DNA from: Shewanella glacialimarina
GTDB lineage: Bacteria > Pseudomonadota > Gammaproteobacteria > Enterobacterales > Shewanellaceae
Assembly: GCF_020511155.1 (NCBI RefSeq)
Contig: NZ_CP041216.1
Location: 868,001-932,000, forward strand
Length of the DNA stretch: 64,000 bases
Direction: 5' to 3'
Part shown: positions 55,503 to 64,000 of the stretch, in pieces
Layout of the letters: the number at the start of each line of letters is the position of its first letter
Numbering within the stretch: position 1 is the first letter of the stretch
Program-made: the position numbers and the translations under genes
The notes under the pieces: generated by a model
What the model saw: the letters and a program-made list of their open reading frames with translations, nothing else
What the model was told of the DNA's origin: nothing
The model's database searches: none

Positions 55503-55696
55503 AAGGTTCTCTGGCGCGGCTGCGCATAAATAGTTTAGGTCACGTGACTGAGGTATATTATAGCGATTAATCTTTAATTCGTCAGATTATTCGTGTGCTA
55601 TAAGTTGCTCTGTTACCGTTTGGCGGATTTTATTTTTAACCGGCTTAATAGCTAAGGTAACTTTTTGTGTTATCGAAAATCATTTCTGTGAAGCGA

Positions 55697-56968
55697 TCAT
55701 TTGGTGACATACCAATAAATAAACACTATCGCAAAGCCTACTAAATACAGTAGCCCAAACCAAGATACGCCGACCAGTGCCTTACCATAACGGTGTTTCG
55801 ACGCTAAGGTTTTACTGGTCATTAAACGAAAATTAAGCCATGCAAATATCACTGTGGTCATAAAAGCTAAAATCATCACAAACTCTAATAAAGGCAGCAG
55901 CGCACCTTTAAAAAATAAAATTAACCCTAAGCCTAAAGCGCTCATTAGCAACATAATCATATTAAGTCTTTTAGGCGAGTCTTGCGCTTTAGTGAGTAGC
56001 TGCCAACCCATATTGAGGGTACGGCTATAACCATCAATCACGGTCACAGTGGTACTGAAAATACATAAGAATGCCACAATGCCAATAAGGTAGCGGGAGT
56101 TGTCGCCCATGACTTGACTGTATAAAGTGATTAATTGATTGGCAAACTGAGCACCAGAGTCTGAAAACTGCTCGCCCGAGCCATGCATGACTAATGCACC
56201 TAATGCCAAAAAGACCAGCGCGAGGATTGCGGTGGTGATGTAGCCTAAATTGAAATCGAAAATGGCTTGTTTGGGGGTTACCGTTTGGCTCTTCTGCTTT
56301 TCTAATAACCACAGCGAGTTCCATGCACTGACTTCAATAGGGGCAGGCATCCAGCCCATCATAGCCACTAAAAAACCTACATTAGCCCATTGCCATGCAT
56401 CAACAGAAGAGGTGATTACCGGTTTACCCCATTGATTGGAGAAAGCCAATGACACGGCAATTAATGTGCTGATAGTTAGTACAAACATGATGATTTTTGT
56501 GATGCTATCCAGCCACTTATAATGGCCGACGATTAACAATACTAATGAAGTGATTAATACTATTAAGGCTAATACATCAATAGAGAGTGGAATAAATTGA
56601 GTCAGCATTGCTGCGGTTAACATACATACCCCCGCAGTGCTTGCGACGGCGGCAATAGTATTGAGCCCAGTAAACAGCCACAAATAACCGCGTCCCTGGC
56701 GTAAATAACCCTCTAGCAAGCTTTCACCCGTTGCTGCGGTATAACGCGCTCCAGCAGCAAAAAATGGATATTTAACCAGGTTTACCGCCAATACTAACCA
56801 GGCTAACTGCCAACCATATTCAGCCCCCGCACGGGTTGATGCCACAAGATGTGATGCACCAATAGCTGCTGCTGCCATTAAAATACCAGGACCTGTTGCT
56901 TTAAACAAAATCTTGATTTTAGAGAGTGTGGAAATCTGAACAGATTGTTGATTTAGCATAAAAACCAT
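55697..56968 (-). CDS. NRAMP-fold transporter lacking the metal site
   Basis: 423 residues with 11 membrane helices of the APC/NRAMP fold. The first helix (TGPGILMAAAAIGASHLV) aligns residue for residue with NRAMP GPG...DPGN, but D-P-G-N is replaced by G-A-S-H (37-40). In helix 6 the MPH motif is MPAP (207-210). Without the aspartate and asparagine it should not bind Mn or Fe as usual, so its substrate is uncertain. Another ATG (MLNQQSVQ) is four codons in. It is monocistronic. Confidence 0.85.
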   Translation of the reverse strand: MVFMLNQQSVQISTLSKIKILFKATGPGILMAAAAIGASHLVASTRAGAEYGWQLAWLVLAVNLVKYPFFAAGARYTAATGESLLEGYLRQGRGYLWLFTGLNTIAAVASTAGVCMLTAAMLTQFIPLSIDVLALIVLITSLVLLIVGHYKWLDSITKIIMFVLTISTLIAVSLAFSNQWGKPVITSSVDAWQWANVGFLVAMMGWMPAPIEVSAWNSLWLLEKQKSQTVTPKQAIFDFNLGYITTAILALVFLALGALVMHGSGEQFSDSGAQFANQLITLYSQVMGDNSRYLIGIVAFLCIFSTTVTVIDGYSRTLNMGWQLLTKAQDSPKRLNMIMLLMSALGLGLILFFKGALLPLLEFVMILAFMTTVIFAWLNFRLMTSKTLASKHRYGKALVGVSWFGLLYLVGFAIVFIYWYVTK

Positions 56969-57302
56969 TTAAGTATATTGTTCAACAGTTAACGTATTAA
57001 CGGCAAAATATAACCATTATCTTTGATTAGACAAGGGCTAGGTCGGTAATTCTAGTTACTTATCTTATTTATGTATCAGCCTGTCATATTTATTTTTTTT
57101 GAATTTAAATTCATTTATTCTGTCTTTTTATTCTTGATTAAGTGTTTGGTTACATTTACATTACTGCATTGTATTGACTTTGTTAAATTTTAAATTAACT
57201 TGGACATGTAAATAATAATCCAAGCAAGTTGTAGGTAATTATATTGTTACCGCAATTTGCAGTAGTCATGGATATAAAATAAAAAATATTTTAAGGAAGA
57301 TC
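56969..57302. other. Intergenic region with inverted repeats
   Basis: About 330 AT-rich bases between divergent genes. GGTAA-N8-TTACC (57234-57251) and CTTGG-N16-CCAAG (57199-57224) lie close before the TonB receptor gene and may be operator sites. No Fur box was found. Confidence 0.4.
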
Positions 57303-59873
57303 ATGAAAAGACCTAACGTTTTGCGCAGCGCGTGCGCTATTGCTGTATCACTGTCATTGGCCCCAATCGCCTTTGTTGCTCAAGCCGCCGATGCATCAGC
57401 TGAAGCTAAAGTTGAACGTATCGAAGTTACCGGTTCTCGTATCAAACGGACAGATATTGAAGGACCTTCGCCAGTACAATCACTTAACAAAGAAGATATT
57501 GCTAACATGGGTTTTGACAACCTACAGCAATTATTAGAGCGTATGCCTGCCAATGGTTCTGGCGCATTCTCAACTCGCGGCAACAGCCAGGATTCTACCG
57601 CAAACGGCGGTGCGTCAATCAGTTTGCGTGGCTTAGGTCCTGATGCGACACTAGTATTAATTAATGGCCGCCGTGTTGGTGCAAGTGCATTTGCCGAAGG
57701 AATTTCAAACTCGTTTGTTGATATTAATAACATTCCTGTATCTGCCATTGAGCGTATCGATATTTTAAAAGATGGCGCGTCAGCAATTTATGGCTCTGAT
57801 GCTATTGCCGGTGTAGTCAATATTGTTTTAAGAAAAGACATTGAAGGGATTGAGCTTAACCTAGGTTATGGCGATGATAGCGGCACGGGATATGACGAAA
57901 CCACAGCGAGTTTAGTGTGGGGCGTTAAAGCCGATAAAGGCAGTGCATCTATTATTTTAGATTACTTTACCAACGGCACATTATCTGCAGAAGACATGGG
58001 CCAATTTGGTACCGCAAATCAATCACCATATGGCGGCGAAGATTATCGTTCATCACGTGGCTACCCTGGCTATTTTTACGTTAACGGTGTTAAAACCATC
58101 GATCCAGATTGTCCTTCTGAAAATGCAACATCAAGTGGCAGTTGTTTATTCGATTACGGCCCGTACAACCTAACTATTCCTACCGCTGAGCGTGTTGGTG
58201 CTATTGGGCAATTTGATTACATGTTGGGCGAAGACTTAACCGCATTTTTAGAGTTATCTGTACAACATAATACTTCTGAAGCGGGCGGTGCACCAACACC
58301 ATTAGATGAAGATGCTGGCTTAACCGTTCCGGGGTCACACCCAAATAATCCTTTTGGACAAGATATTGAAATTGGTCGTTATCGTACCGTTGATGCCGGT
58401 GCGCGTCGTTGGGATATCGAATCCGATACAATGCGTATTGTGGCAGGTCTTCGTGGCGTTGTGAACGAGTGGGATTGGGAAGTATCAACCCAACGTGGTC
58501 GCAGTGAATCCACACAAACAGGTGATCGCTCACAGGGCTGGGTAAGAACGGATTATTTACAAGCTGAAATTGATGCCGGTAACTACAATCCATTCGGCGC
58601 AGCGGTTAATTCACAAGATGTTATTGATCGTATTACCACTAGCCTTGTAAGACAAGGTAAGTCGAGTATTACTGCTTATGATGCCAGTATTTCAGGCCAT
58701 GCATTTACCATTGCAGACCGCGATATCATGATGGCAGCTGGGGCTGAGTACCGTGAAGAAAGTGTTAGCGATATTCCCGATGAGCAATTCCAACGTGGTT
58801 TGATTTTTGGTACTGAAGCTATATCAGCATTTGGTTCACGCGATCAATATGCGGCTTATGTAGAGTTATCTGTTCCAGTGACTGATAGCTTTGAGTTGCA
58901 GTTAGCGGGTCGTTATGACAACTACAGTGATTTCGGTTCAACCACTAACCCTAAAATTGCTTTCCAGTGGGGCATTAATGATGAGTTAACCGCTCGTGGT
59001 TCTTGGTCTACCGGTTTCCGAGCACCATCACTTGCACAAATTGGTCTTGGTCCATCTGAAAAGAGTGACTTTTTAGTCGATAGCTACCGCTGTGCCGCCG
59101 ATAATGTAGATTGTGAGTTACTTGACTACAACTTTATTTTTGCCGGTAACCCTAACCTTAAAGCGGAAGAGTCTGAGACTTGGAACGTCGGCATGATATG
59201 GGCGCCAAGCCAACAGTTTGATGTAGGTTTTGATATATTTAATATTCTACAAGACAACAAAATTGATTCACTGCAAAACCAAGATCTTTATGATGCAAAT
59301 TGTAACGTTCAAAATAGTACTGTTTGTTTACGAAATACGCCGCAACCTGGCCAAACATTAGGTCCTCTTGATGTGATCAAATCAGGGTTCGTTAACATTG
59401 GTTCGCAAGAAGTACAGGGTGTAGATTTATCTTCTCACTATGGTATTGAGTTAAACAATTTTGGTGATGTGAAGTTTGGTTTAGAGTACAGCTACTTAAT
59501 CAGCTTCGAAAAAGTAGGTGCCGAGGGAGATGTTACTGATTACACAGGAAAATACGAATACCCAGAACATCGCTGGTTAGCAACAACTAACTGGATGATG
59601 GATGATTTTGCCGCTAACGTTAACTTAAGCTATATCGGTGAGTTTGAAGACTACAATGAAACCCGCACTGTTGAGTCGCAGTTATTAGTGGATATGTCTG
59701 GCTCATACCGTTTCAATGACACGGTTAAGCTATCTGTAGGTGTAAATAATGTGTTTGATGAATCGCCATCATTTGCGATTGGCGATGGTGATGCTGACCT
59801 TTATGGTTATGCAATGGGTGTCCATAACCCGCTTGGTCGTTATCTCTACACTAAAGTGACAATGAAGTTTTAA
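57303..59873 (+). CDS. TonB-dependent outer-membrane receptor, large
   Basis: 856 residues. Signal peptide (cleavage near AQA-ADAS), TonB box VERIEVTGSR, plug domain (IKRTDIEGPSPVQSLNKEDI, NGRRVGAS...ILKDGASAIYGSDAIAGVVNI) and a long barrel ending in TKVTMKF. Receptors with this plug sequence commonly import carbohydrates, peptides or other polymers in marine Alteromonadales, not only siderophores. No Fur box is upstream and no catabolic gene is adjacent, so the substrate is open. AAGGAAGATC precedes the ATG. A terminator follows. Confidence 0.9.
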   Translation: MKRPNVLRSACAIAVSLSLAPIAFVAQAADASAEAKVERIEVTGSRIKRTDIEGPSPVQSLNKEDIANMGFDNLQQLLERMPANGSGAFSTRGNSQDSTANGGASISLRGLGPDATLVLINGRRVGASAFAEGISNSFVDINNIPVSAIERIDILKDGASAIYGSDAIAGVVNIVLRKDIEGIELNLGYGDDSGTGYDETTASLVWGVKADKGSASIILDYFTNGTLSAEDMGQFGTANQSPYGGEDYRSSRGYPGYFYVNGVKTIDPDCPSENATSSGSCLFDYGPYNLTIPTAERVGAIGQFDYMLGEDLTAFLELSVQHNTSEAGGAPTPLDEDAGLTVPGSHPNNPFGQDIEIGRYRTVDAGARRWDIESDTMRIVAGLRGVVNEWDWEVSTQRGRSESTQTGDRSQGWVRTDYLQAEIDAGNYNPFGAAVNSQDVIDRITTSLVRQGKSSITAYDASISGHAFTIADRDIMMAAGAEYREESVSDIPDEQFQRGLIFGTEAISAFGSRDQYAAYVELSVPVTDSFELQLAGRYDNYSDFGSTTNPKIAFQWGINDELTARGSWSTGFRAPSLAQIGLGPSEKSDFLVDSYRCAADNVDCELLDYNFIFAGNPNLKAEESETWNVGMIWAPSQQFDVGFDIFNILQDNKIDSLQNQDLYDANCNVQNSTVCLRNTPQPGQTLGPLDVIKSGFVNIGSQEVQGVDLSSHYGIELNNFGDVKFGLEYSYLISFEKVGAEGDVTDYTGKYEYPEHRWLATTNWMMDDFAANVNLSYIGEFEDYNETRTVESQLLVDMSGSYRFNDTVKLSVGVNNVFDESPSFAIGDGDADLYGYAMGVHNPLGRYLYTKVTMKF

Positions 59874-59893
59874 GCATTAAATCTTCAGATAAT

Positions 59894-59927
59894 AAAAGCC
59901 ACATCCCTCTTTTGGGTGTGGCTTTTT
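59894..59927 (+). terminator. Terminator after the TonB receptor gene
   Basis: AAAAGCCACATCCC/GGGTGTGGCTTTTT stem with one bulged T and a six-base loop, followed by T. Confidence 0.85.
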
Positions 59928-59954
59928 CATTAATAGATTATGATTTTATCGGCA

Positions 59955-59981
59955 TTAAAAAAGGAAGCATTAAGCTTCCTT
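59955..59981 (-). terminator. Terminator of the HTH-protein gene (minus strand)
   Basis: AAGGAAGC-N5-GCTTCCTT stem; on the minus strand it is followed by T6, about 26 bases after the stop at 60008. Confidence 0.8.
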
Positions 59982-60007
59982 GTTGTTTGTTATGTTATAG
60001 CCAATGA

Positions 60008-60508
60008 CTATAGCTGAGTTGCAGCCCATTTAGCTCTGCTTTCACGGCTTTCACTCATGCCGCTATCTGCGCGATAGGTTTTGTATGCTTCTGCATCCAG
60101 CGCTATAAGGCTCACATCAACTTCAAGTACCAGCTTACATTCTTTTTTAATTCGCCAGGCCGCAGTGTTATACAACTCTGTTACCGGTAATGAGCTTAAA
60201 AATTCAGGGTTATATTGGGTATAAAGTGCTTGGGTTGGATATACCACAAACGCTAAACGGCGCTTAGGCTCTTTTTTAAATAACTCTTCAATGCCATCGG
60301 TGGTATTGAGCACTTGCATTTCAATGATGTCATCAATTTCTAATAGCTTCTTTTGAGCAGGTATTGGCGCCTCAGCTTCACCGGCTTCCCATGCGATAAC
60401 CGCTTCTGAAGTCGTTTTAGTGATGAGTGCGACCTGCTCAACTGTTAAACCAAATGATTGGCGTAAACACTGCATTTCAATGGCGTTTAAGCCAGAAGGG
60501 TTTGACAT
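60008..60508 (-). CDS. HTH protein of the DUF4447/YdiL-like type
   Basis: 166 residues. The N-terminal 70 residues ([42 protein letters not shown]) form an HTH_3/YdiL-like helix-turn-helix, and the rest a compact alpha/beta domain. I recall close relatives from Shewanella (DUF4447), whose role is not known. The frame runs up to 60673, but AGGAAAT before the ATG at 60508 gives the proper start and removes overlap with the next gene. It lies 43 bases downstream of the SMI1/KNR4 gene, on the same strand. Confidence 0.75.
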   Translation of the reverse strand: MSNPSGLNAIEMQCLRQSFGLTVEQVALITKTTSEAVIAWEAGEAEAPIPAQKKLLEIDDIIEMQVLNTTDGIEELFKKEPKRRLAFVVYPTQALYTQYNPEFLSSLPVTELYNTAAWRIKKECKLVLEVDVSLIALDAEAYKTYRADSGMSESRESRAKWAATQL

Positions 60509-60551
60509 AATATTTCCTAAATAAGCTGATGTTTGAATGTAAAAATGGGTG

Positions 60552-60953
60552 TTATAGTCCAAGCCAAATATCTTCAATCCAGTCCCACAATGATTCCCAT
60601 CGTGCATCACTAAAGCGACCGTTTTTCCAAAATTGCACTTGACCGTTTTCTTCAATGCAGTAAAAGCTGTCACCTATTTGGCAAATGGGGATTTGCTCTC
60701 TTGGTAATCCAATAGACCATGCGTAACTGGCTACTTCTGGCAAATACGTGTGCGAGTAGGGATCTGTGGCAGTAACTGGCTCATAAGTGCCATAAATAAC
60801 GTCACTGGCATACAGTAAATACTCTTTTAAATCCCCTGGAAGCCCAATTAATATTTGTTCTTCAACTTCGACTAGTTGCTCAAAAGTAGGTAATTCAAAA
60901 GGAACTGGAACGGTTTCACTGAGTTCTTGTAAATGGTCAATAATGTCTTGCAT
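60552..60953 (-). CDS. SMI1/KNR4-family protein
   Basis: 133 residues. The SMI1/KNR4 fold ([69 protein letters not shown]) is a domain often used as an immunity protein in bacterial polymorphic toxin systems, though stand-alone members of unknown role exist. AAAGGA lies seven bases before the ATG. It precedes the HTH gene and lies downstream of a RelA/SpoT-like gene, separated by a terminator. No toxin gene with typical delivery domains is visible. Confidence 0.85.
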   Translation of the reverse strand: MQDIIDHLQELSETVPVPFELPTFEQLVEVEEQILIGLPGDLKEYLLYASDVIYGTYEPVTATDPYSHTYLPEVASYAWSIGLPREQIPICQIGDSFYCIEENGQVQFWKNGRFSDARWESLWDWIEDIWLGL

Positions 60954-61030
60954 TGGATGTTCCTTTAGTCGCGATAGCGGTCAATGCGATATTGGGCGGG
61001 ATTATAGCAGAGATAATGGCTGATTCAGAT

Positions 61031-61056
61031 AAAAAAAATGCGCTCATATGAGCGCA
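61031..61056 (-). terminator. Terminator of the RelA/SpoT-like gene (minus strand)
   Basis: TGCGCTCATATGAGCGCA palindrome with eight T on the minus strand, 26 bases past the gene end. Confidence 0.8.
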
Positions 61057-61082
61057 AAAGGGTGGGTGGAATTAATGGCTGG

Positions 61083-61865
61083 TTAGGCTGCTTGTGGATA
61101 ATCGGTAGTAATAGCTTGACGTTTATACACCAGCCAAGCTTTATGGTATTGCTTATGGGATTGTTGACGAATTCGGGTTATTTGCTGTATTTCAAATTCA
61201 TTCAATGGGCGATGTTCTATGCTGGCGATGGCTTCTATTTGCTGAATTTGTTCGTAGTGTTTATGATCCTGACCACTTTTTATATTGGCAATGGTTTGTA
61301 GGTGTAACTGCACTTCAACAATCATTTGGCTTTGTGGCAGTTTCAGCAGAACATTTAAATCGCGATAACCAGATGCCTTTGGGTTGGCAAAGCGGTTTTT
61401 AATTTGTACCACTTCGCTGTTTTCAGCTAACATTTTGTAGCTTGCCATTAAGTCATCAACATTATTAGCCACTATGCTTCCTCGGGCTAAATCGGTAATT
61501 AAACGGGCATCGCCTTCAAACTTATGAGTTACTTTTTGTAACGCCCGCTGATAGCTTTTGGCCGCAGGTAACAACATGGTTGTTTTATTCTGTTGACTGA
61601 TAACCGATAAAAGCTGGCCTAACTCAGTTTGTGCAAGATCTGCTTGTGTCATTAAATCAATCAAGTCTGCTGATTGTTGTATAGGCTGGTATGCTTGAAA
61701 GTCAGGGATTGAATATAAAATATCAAGCGCATTGTTAGTACCGAGATTTAACCCGAAAGGGACTTTATCATCTTGTTTATCAACAGGAGCAAGTGGCTGG
61801 GCGGTAACTTGACGAGTGCTCAATAGCACTAAAAAAATAAAAAGAGTACGAAAAAATTTATTCAA
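61083..61865 (-). CDS. Exported RelA/SpoT-fold protein
   Basis: 260 residues. A signal peptide (hydrophobic FFRTLFIFLVLLS, cleavage near TAQ-PLA) precedes a domain recognisable as the RelA/SpoT nucleotidyltransferase fold: DLARGSIV (125-132), KNRFANPKASGYRDLNVLL (GYRD 166-169), EVQLH (Glu184, Gln186) and HKHYEQIQ (about 201-208). These match the ARG, G-loop and EvQi positions of (p)ppGpp synthetases and of secreted relatives such as toxin Tas1, but it would act outside the cytoplasm. TTG start at 61865 with GGAG eight bases upstream. It is separated from the SMI1/KNR4 gene by a terminator. Confidence 0.78.
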   Translation of the reverse strand: MNKFFRTLFIFLVLLSTRQVTAQPLAPVDKQDDKVPFGLNLGTNNALDILYSIPDFQAYQPIQQSADLIDLMTQADLAQTELGQLLSVISQQNKTTMLLPAAKSYQRALQKVTHKFEGDARLITDLARGSIVANNVDDLMASYKMLAENSEVVQIKNRFANPKASGYRDLNVLLKLPQSQMIVEVQLHLQTIANIKSGQDHKHYEQIQQIEAIASIEHRPLNEFEIQQITRIRQQSHKQYHKAWLVYKRQAITTDYPQAA

Positions 61866-61962
61866 TGTTAATTCTCCAAGCGATTAGCTTAAGGACACTT
61901 TAGCTTACCGAAGCTGAACCAATACTGAATAAAGACAGATATTTAGATTAAGAAAGGTTAAC

Positions 61963-61987
61963 AAAAAGGGCGCCTAATGGCGCCCTT
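61963..61987 (-). terminator. Terminator of the M13 peptidase gene (minus strand)
   Basis: AAGGGCGCC-TAAT-GGCGCCCTT stem with a five-T run on the minus strand. Confidence 0.85.
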
Positions 61988-62003
61988 CAATATTAGATTA
62001 TGC

Positions 62004-64000
62004 TTACCAGATTTTTACGCGCTTTTCTGGTGCAAGGTACATCTTGTCACCTTCTTTCACGTCATAAGTGGTATAAAACTCAGGCATGTTAGATAACGCG
62101 CCTAGTGCACGGAAATGGCCTGGAGAATGTGGATCAGTTGCTACGCGATTTCGCATGGCTTCTTCTTTCATTTTCACACGCCAGATTTGGCTAAAGCCCA
62201 TAAAGAAACGTTGATCGCCAGTTAGACCATCAATTACTGGTGCTTCTTGACCATTTAGTGACATTTTGTAAGCTTTATAAGCAATGGTCACACCTGATAA
62301 ATCACCAATGTTCTCGCCTAAGGTTAATTCACCATTCACGTTCAAATCGTCAAATACTTTATAACCGCTATATTGGGTAATAAGGGCATTACCTTTAGCT
62401 TCAAATGCTTTTAGATCAGCTTCAGTCCACCAGTCACGCATGTTACCTTCACCATCAAACTTAGCACCTTGGTCATCAAACCCATGGCCCATCTCGTGAC
62501 CGATAACCGCGCCAATACCACCGTAGTTAACCGCATCATCAGCTTCTAAGTTGAAGAATGGTGGTTGTAAAATTGCAGCAGGGAACACAATTTCGTTCAT
62601 GGTTGGGTTGTAGTAAGCATTAACTGTTTGCGGCGTCATGTGCCACTCGTCTTTATCTATTGGTTGGCCTAGCTTAGCTAAATTTTTGTTATGTTCAAAA
62701 ATTGCAGCGCGTTTAGCATTACCTAATAAATCATCCGCTTTAATCGTCAGTTTAGTATAGTCATCCCACTTATTTGGATAACCAATCTTAGGGTTAAATT
62801 TAGCTAGCTTGTCTTTTGCCGCGACTTTAGTGTCAGCGCTCATCCAATCTAGCGAATCGATGCTCGAGCCATAAGCGCCACGAAGGTTTTCAACAAGCTG
62901 TTCCATCCGTGTTTTCGCTTCTGGAGCAAAATGGCGTTTAACATACACTTTACCGACGACTTCACCTAGGGTATCGCTTACTGTAGTGACACCACGCTTC
63001 CAACGCGGTTCTTGCTCTGCCTGACCATTTAAGGTTTTAGAGAAAAAAGCAAAATTTTCGTTGTCTACCGCTTCTGATAAGTTGCTTGCATTGTGGGTTA
63101 GGGTCATCCACGTGAGATAATTTTTCCATGCATCAAGGTCATTGTTCTTAATGACTTCATTTAACCCTTGGATATAGCTAGGTTGATTGATAATAATATC
63201 AGTTTGCTTATCCCCGCCTAATGCTGCCAAGTAACCTTGCCAGTTAATGTCCGGTGCTAGTTCATCTAAGTCTGCTACTTGATAAAGGTTGTAAGTTTTA
63301 GTGCTATCGCGAGTTTCAACAACATCCCAATGCTTTTCAGCAATTTTGGTTTCTAGTGCAAGAACAGCTTCTGCGTTTGCTTTAGCATTTGGTAAGCCTG
63401 CTAGGTCGTACATTCTTTCGATATGTTCTACATAGGCTTTACGAATATTAACAAAGCGCTCTTCCTGGTTAAAATAGTAATCTTTTTCTGGCAGGCTTAA
63501 GCCATATTGCCAAATATGAGTCGCATAACGGCTAGAGTTTTTTGCGTCTATTTCAACGTAGAAAGCTAATGGTGTTCCGCCGCCGTTAGCTTGATTTTCA
63601 CCAAAAAATGCAGTTAATTCTTTCTTGTCTGTTAGTGCTGCAATTTTATCTAAATCAGCTTGAATTGGTGCGATACCTAACTTGTTTAAGGTCGCAACAT
63701 CCATAAATGAGCGATATAAGTCCGCTACTTTTTGCTCATCGGTGCCATCTGCTAAATTCGGCGTAGCACTTAAATCTTCAATAATGACTTTAACGTCGTC
63801 ACGGGCATTTTCACGTAAGTCGTAAAAAGCACCAATGTTAGTGCGATCGCCTGGGATCTCAGCTGTGTTCATCCAGCCGCCATTAACATATAAGTAAAAG
63901 TCATCCTGTGGACGAACATTTTTGTCCATATTATCAAAGCTAATACCTGACGTCAGTGCTTTTTCAACAGCTGCAGCGGTTGCTGTTTTAGCGACTTCAG
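62004..64000 (-). CDS. M13-family (neprilysin-like) metallopeptidase, 5' end cut off
   Basis: The frame runs to the right edge; about 665 residues are visible and the N-terminal signal is outside. The zinc site is HEMGH in VIGHEMGHGFDDQGAKFDGEG, with the ENIGD glutamate downstream (LGENIGDLSGVTIAYKAY) and the substrate-side NAYYNP motif. Such peptidases cleave short peptides in the periplasm or on the surface; in Shewanella they are called PepO. The visible start-like ATG at 63929 is internal, since coding sequence continues upstream (EVAKTATAAAVEKAL...). Confidence 0.92.
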   Translation of the reverse strand, partial: EVAKTATAAAVEKALTSGISFDNMDKNVRPQDDFYLYVNGGWMNTAEIPGDRTNIGAFYDLRENARDDVKVIIEDLSATPNLADGTDEQKVADLYRSFMDVATLNKLGIAPIQADLDKIAALTDKKELTAFFGENQANGGGTPLAFYVEIDAKNSSRYATHIWQYGLSLPEKDYYFNQEERFVNIRKAYVEHIERMYDLAGLPNAKANAEAVLALETKIAEKHWDVVETRDSTKTYNLYQVADLDELAPDINWQGYLAALGGDKQTDIIINQPSYIQGLNEVIKNNDLDAWKNYLTWMTLTHNASNLSEAVDNENFAFFSKTLNGQAEQEPRWKRGVTTVSDTLGEVVGKVYVKRHFAPEAKTRMEQLVENLRGAYGSSIDSLDWMSADTKVAAKDKLAKFNPKIGYPNKWDDYTKLTIKADDLLGNAKRAAIFEHNKNLAKLGQPIDKDEWHMTPQTVNAYYNPTMNEIVFPAAILQPPFFNLEADDAVNYGGIGAVIGHEMGHGFDDQGAKFDGEGNMRDWWTEADLKAFEAKGNALITQYSGYKVFDDLNVNGELTLGENIGDLSGVTIAYKAYKMSLNGQEAPVIDGLTGDQRFFMGFSQIWRVKMKEEAMRNRVATDPHSPGHFRALGALSNMPEFYTTYDVKEGDKMYLAPEKRVKIW

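Noticed and set aside
60509..60673. An N-terminal extension of the HTH protein
   Set aside because: It would overlap the SMI1/KNR4 gene, has no similarity to HTH relatives, and a good ribosome-binding site supports the ATG at 60508.
61038..61301. An 87-residue plus-strand membrane-like protein
   Set aside because: It lies opposite the C-terminus of the RelA/SpoT-like gene and begins inside that gene's terminator; the hydrophobic look comes from the antisense codons.
1..64000. tRNA or rRNA genes, CRISPR arrays, insertion sequences, integrons or prophage genes
   Set aside because: Gaps were read for cloverleaf-like blocks, regular spaced repeats, transposase, integrase and phage motifs; none was seen. 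A covariance-model scan would be decisive for short RNAs.

Overview
The window looks like chromosomal DNA of a marine, Shewanella-like gammaproteobacterium of the Alteromonadales with moderately AT-rich sequence. The pointers are the lineage-typical small families (DUF3622, DUF3069-like, TIGR03899-like, DUF4447-like), quinone-linked HemG, AcnA, RlhA, QueG, MetR, YehS and MaeA homologues, Fur- and MetJ-type operators, and a cobalamin riboswitch ahead of btuB. No tRNA, rRNA, CRISPR array, insertion sequence or prophage was seen. The window is gene-dense with short gaps, and both edges cut genes: a response regulator on the left and an M13 peptidase on the right.

Layout. 1-3.5 kb: 5' part of a response regulator, small membrane or periplasmic genes, then a decayed locus in which a class II fumarase pseudogene (3547-4402) is joined to the tail of an unrelated membrane protein. 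4.5-15 kb: intact acnA, an orphan lipoprotein, pirin, dbpA with a hairpin leader, a YbaK-type deacylase, a pseudouridine synthase, an atypical lgt and a SIMPL protein. 15.4-19 kb: a divergent AraC/alkane monooxygenase pair and a PAS-GGDEF protein. 19-24 kb: a likely minus-strand operon of a PanE-like reductase, a 1112-residue winged-helix/STAND-NTPase/transmembrane/TPR protein and a small partner.

24-31 kb: an amidohydrolase, then an OhrR-like MarR regulator divergent from a medium-chain reductase and a DJ-1/PfpI protein (probable oxidant or electrophile response), a PilZ-like protein, a TIGR03899-like protein and an MFS transporter. 31-37.4 kb: an iron-linked region with a Fur box ahead of porin, imelysin and di-heme oxidoreductase genes, then hemG with a b-type cytochrome and a glycine-heptad lipoprotein behind a triple Fur-hexamer array. 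37.5-43 kb: DsbA-family protein, J-domain protein, phosphoribosyltransferase, RlhA and small conserved genes.

43-57 kb: riboswitch and btuB, HDOD protein, metR with tandem met boxes, queG, a periplasmic binding protein, a TPR-GGDEF protein, PAP2 phosphatase, NAD-malic enzyme, YehS and an NRAMP-fold transporter lacking the canonical metal-binding motifs. 57.3-64 kb: a large TonB-dependent receptor, an HTH protein, an SMI1/KNR4 protein, an exported RelA/SpoT-like protein and the M13 peptidase.

The best candidates for undescribed biology are the exported RelA/SpoT-fold protein near an SMI1/KNR4 protein, the membrane winged-helix/STAND/TPR protein with its small partner, the NRAMP-fold transporter without its metal site, and the Gly-heptad lipoprotein under a probable Fur operator.
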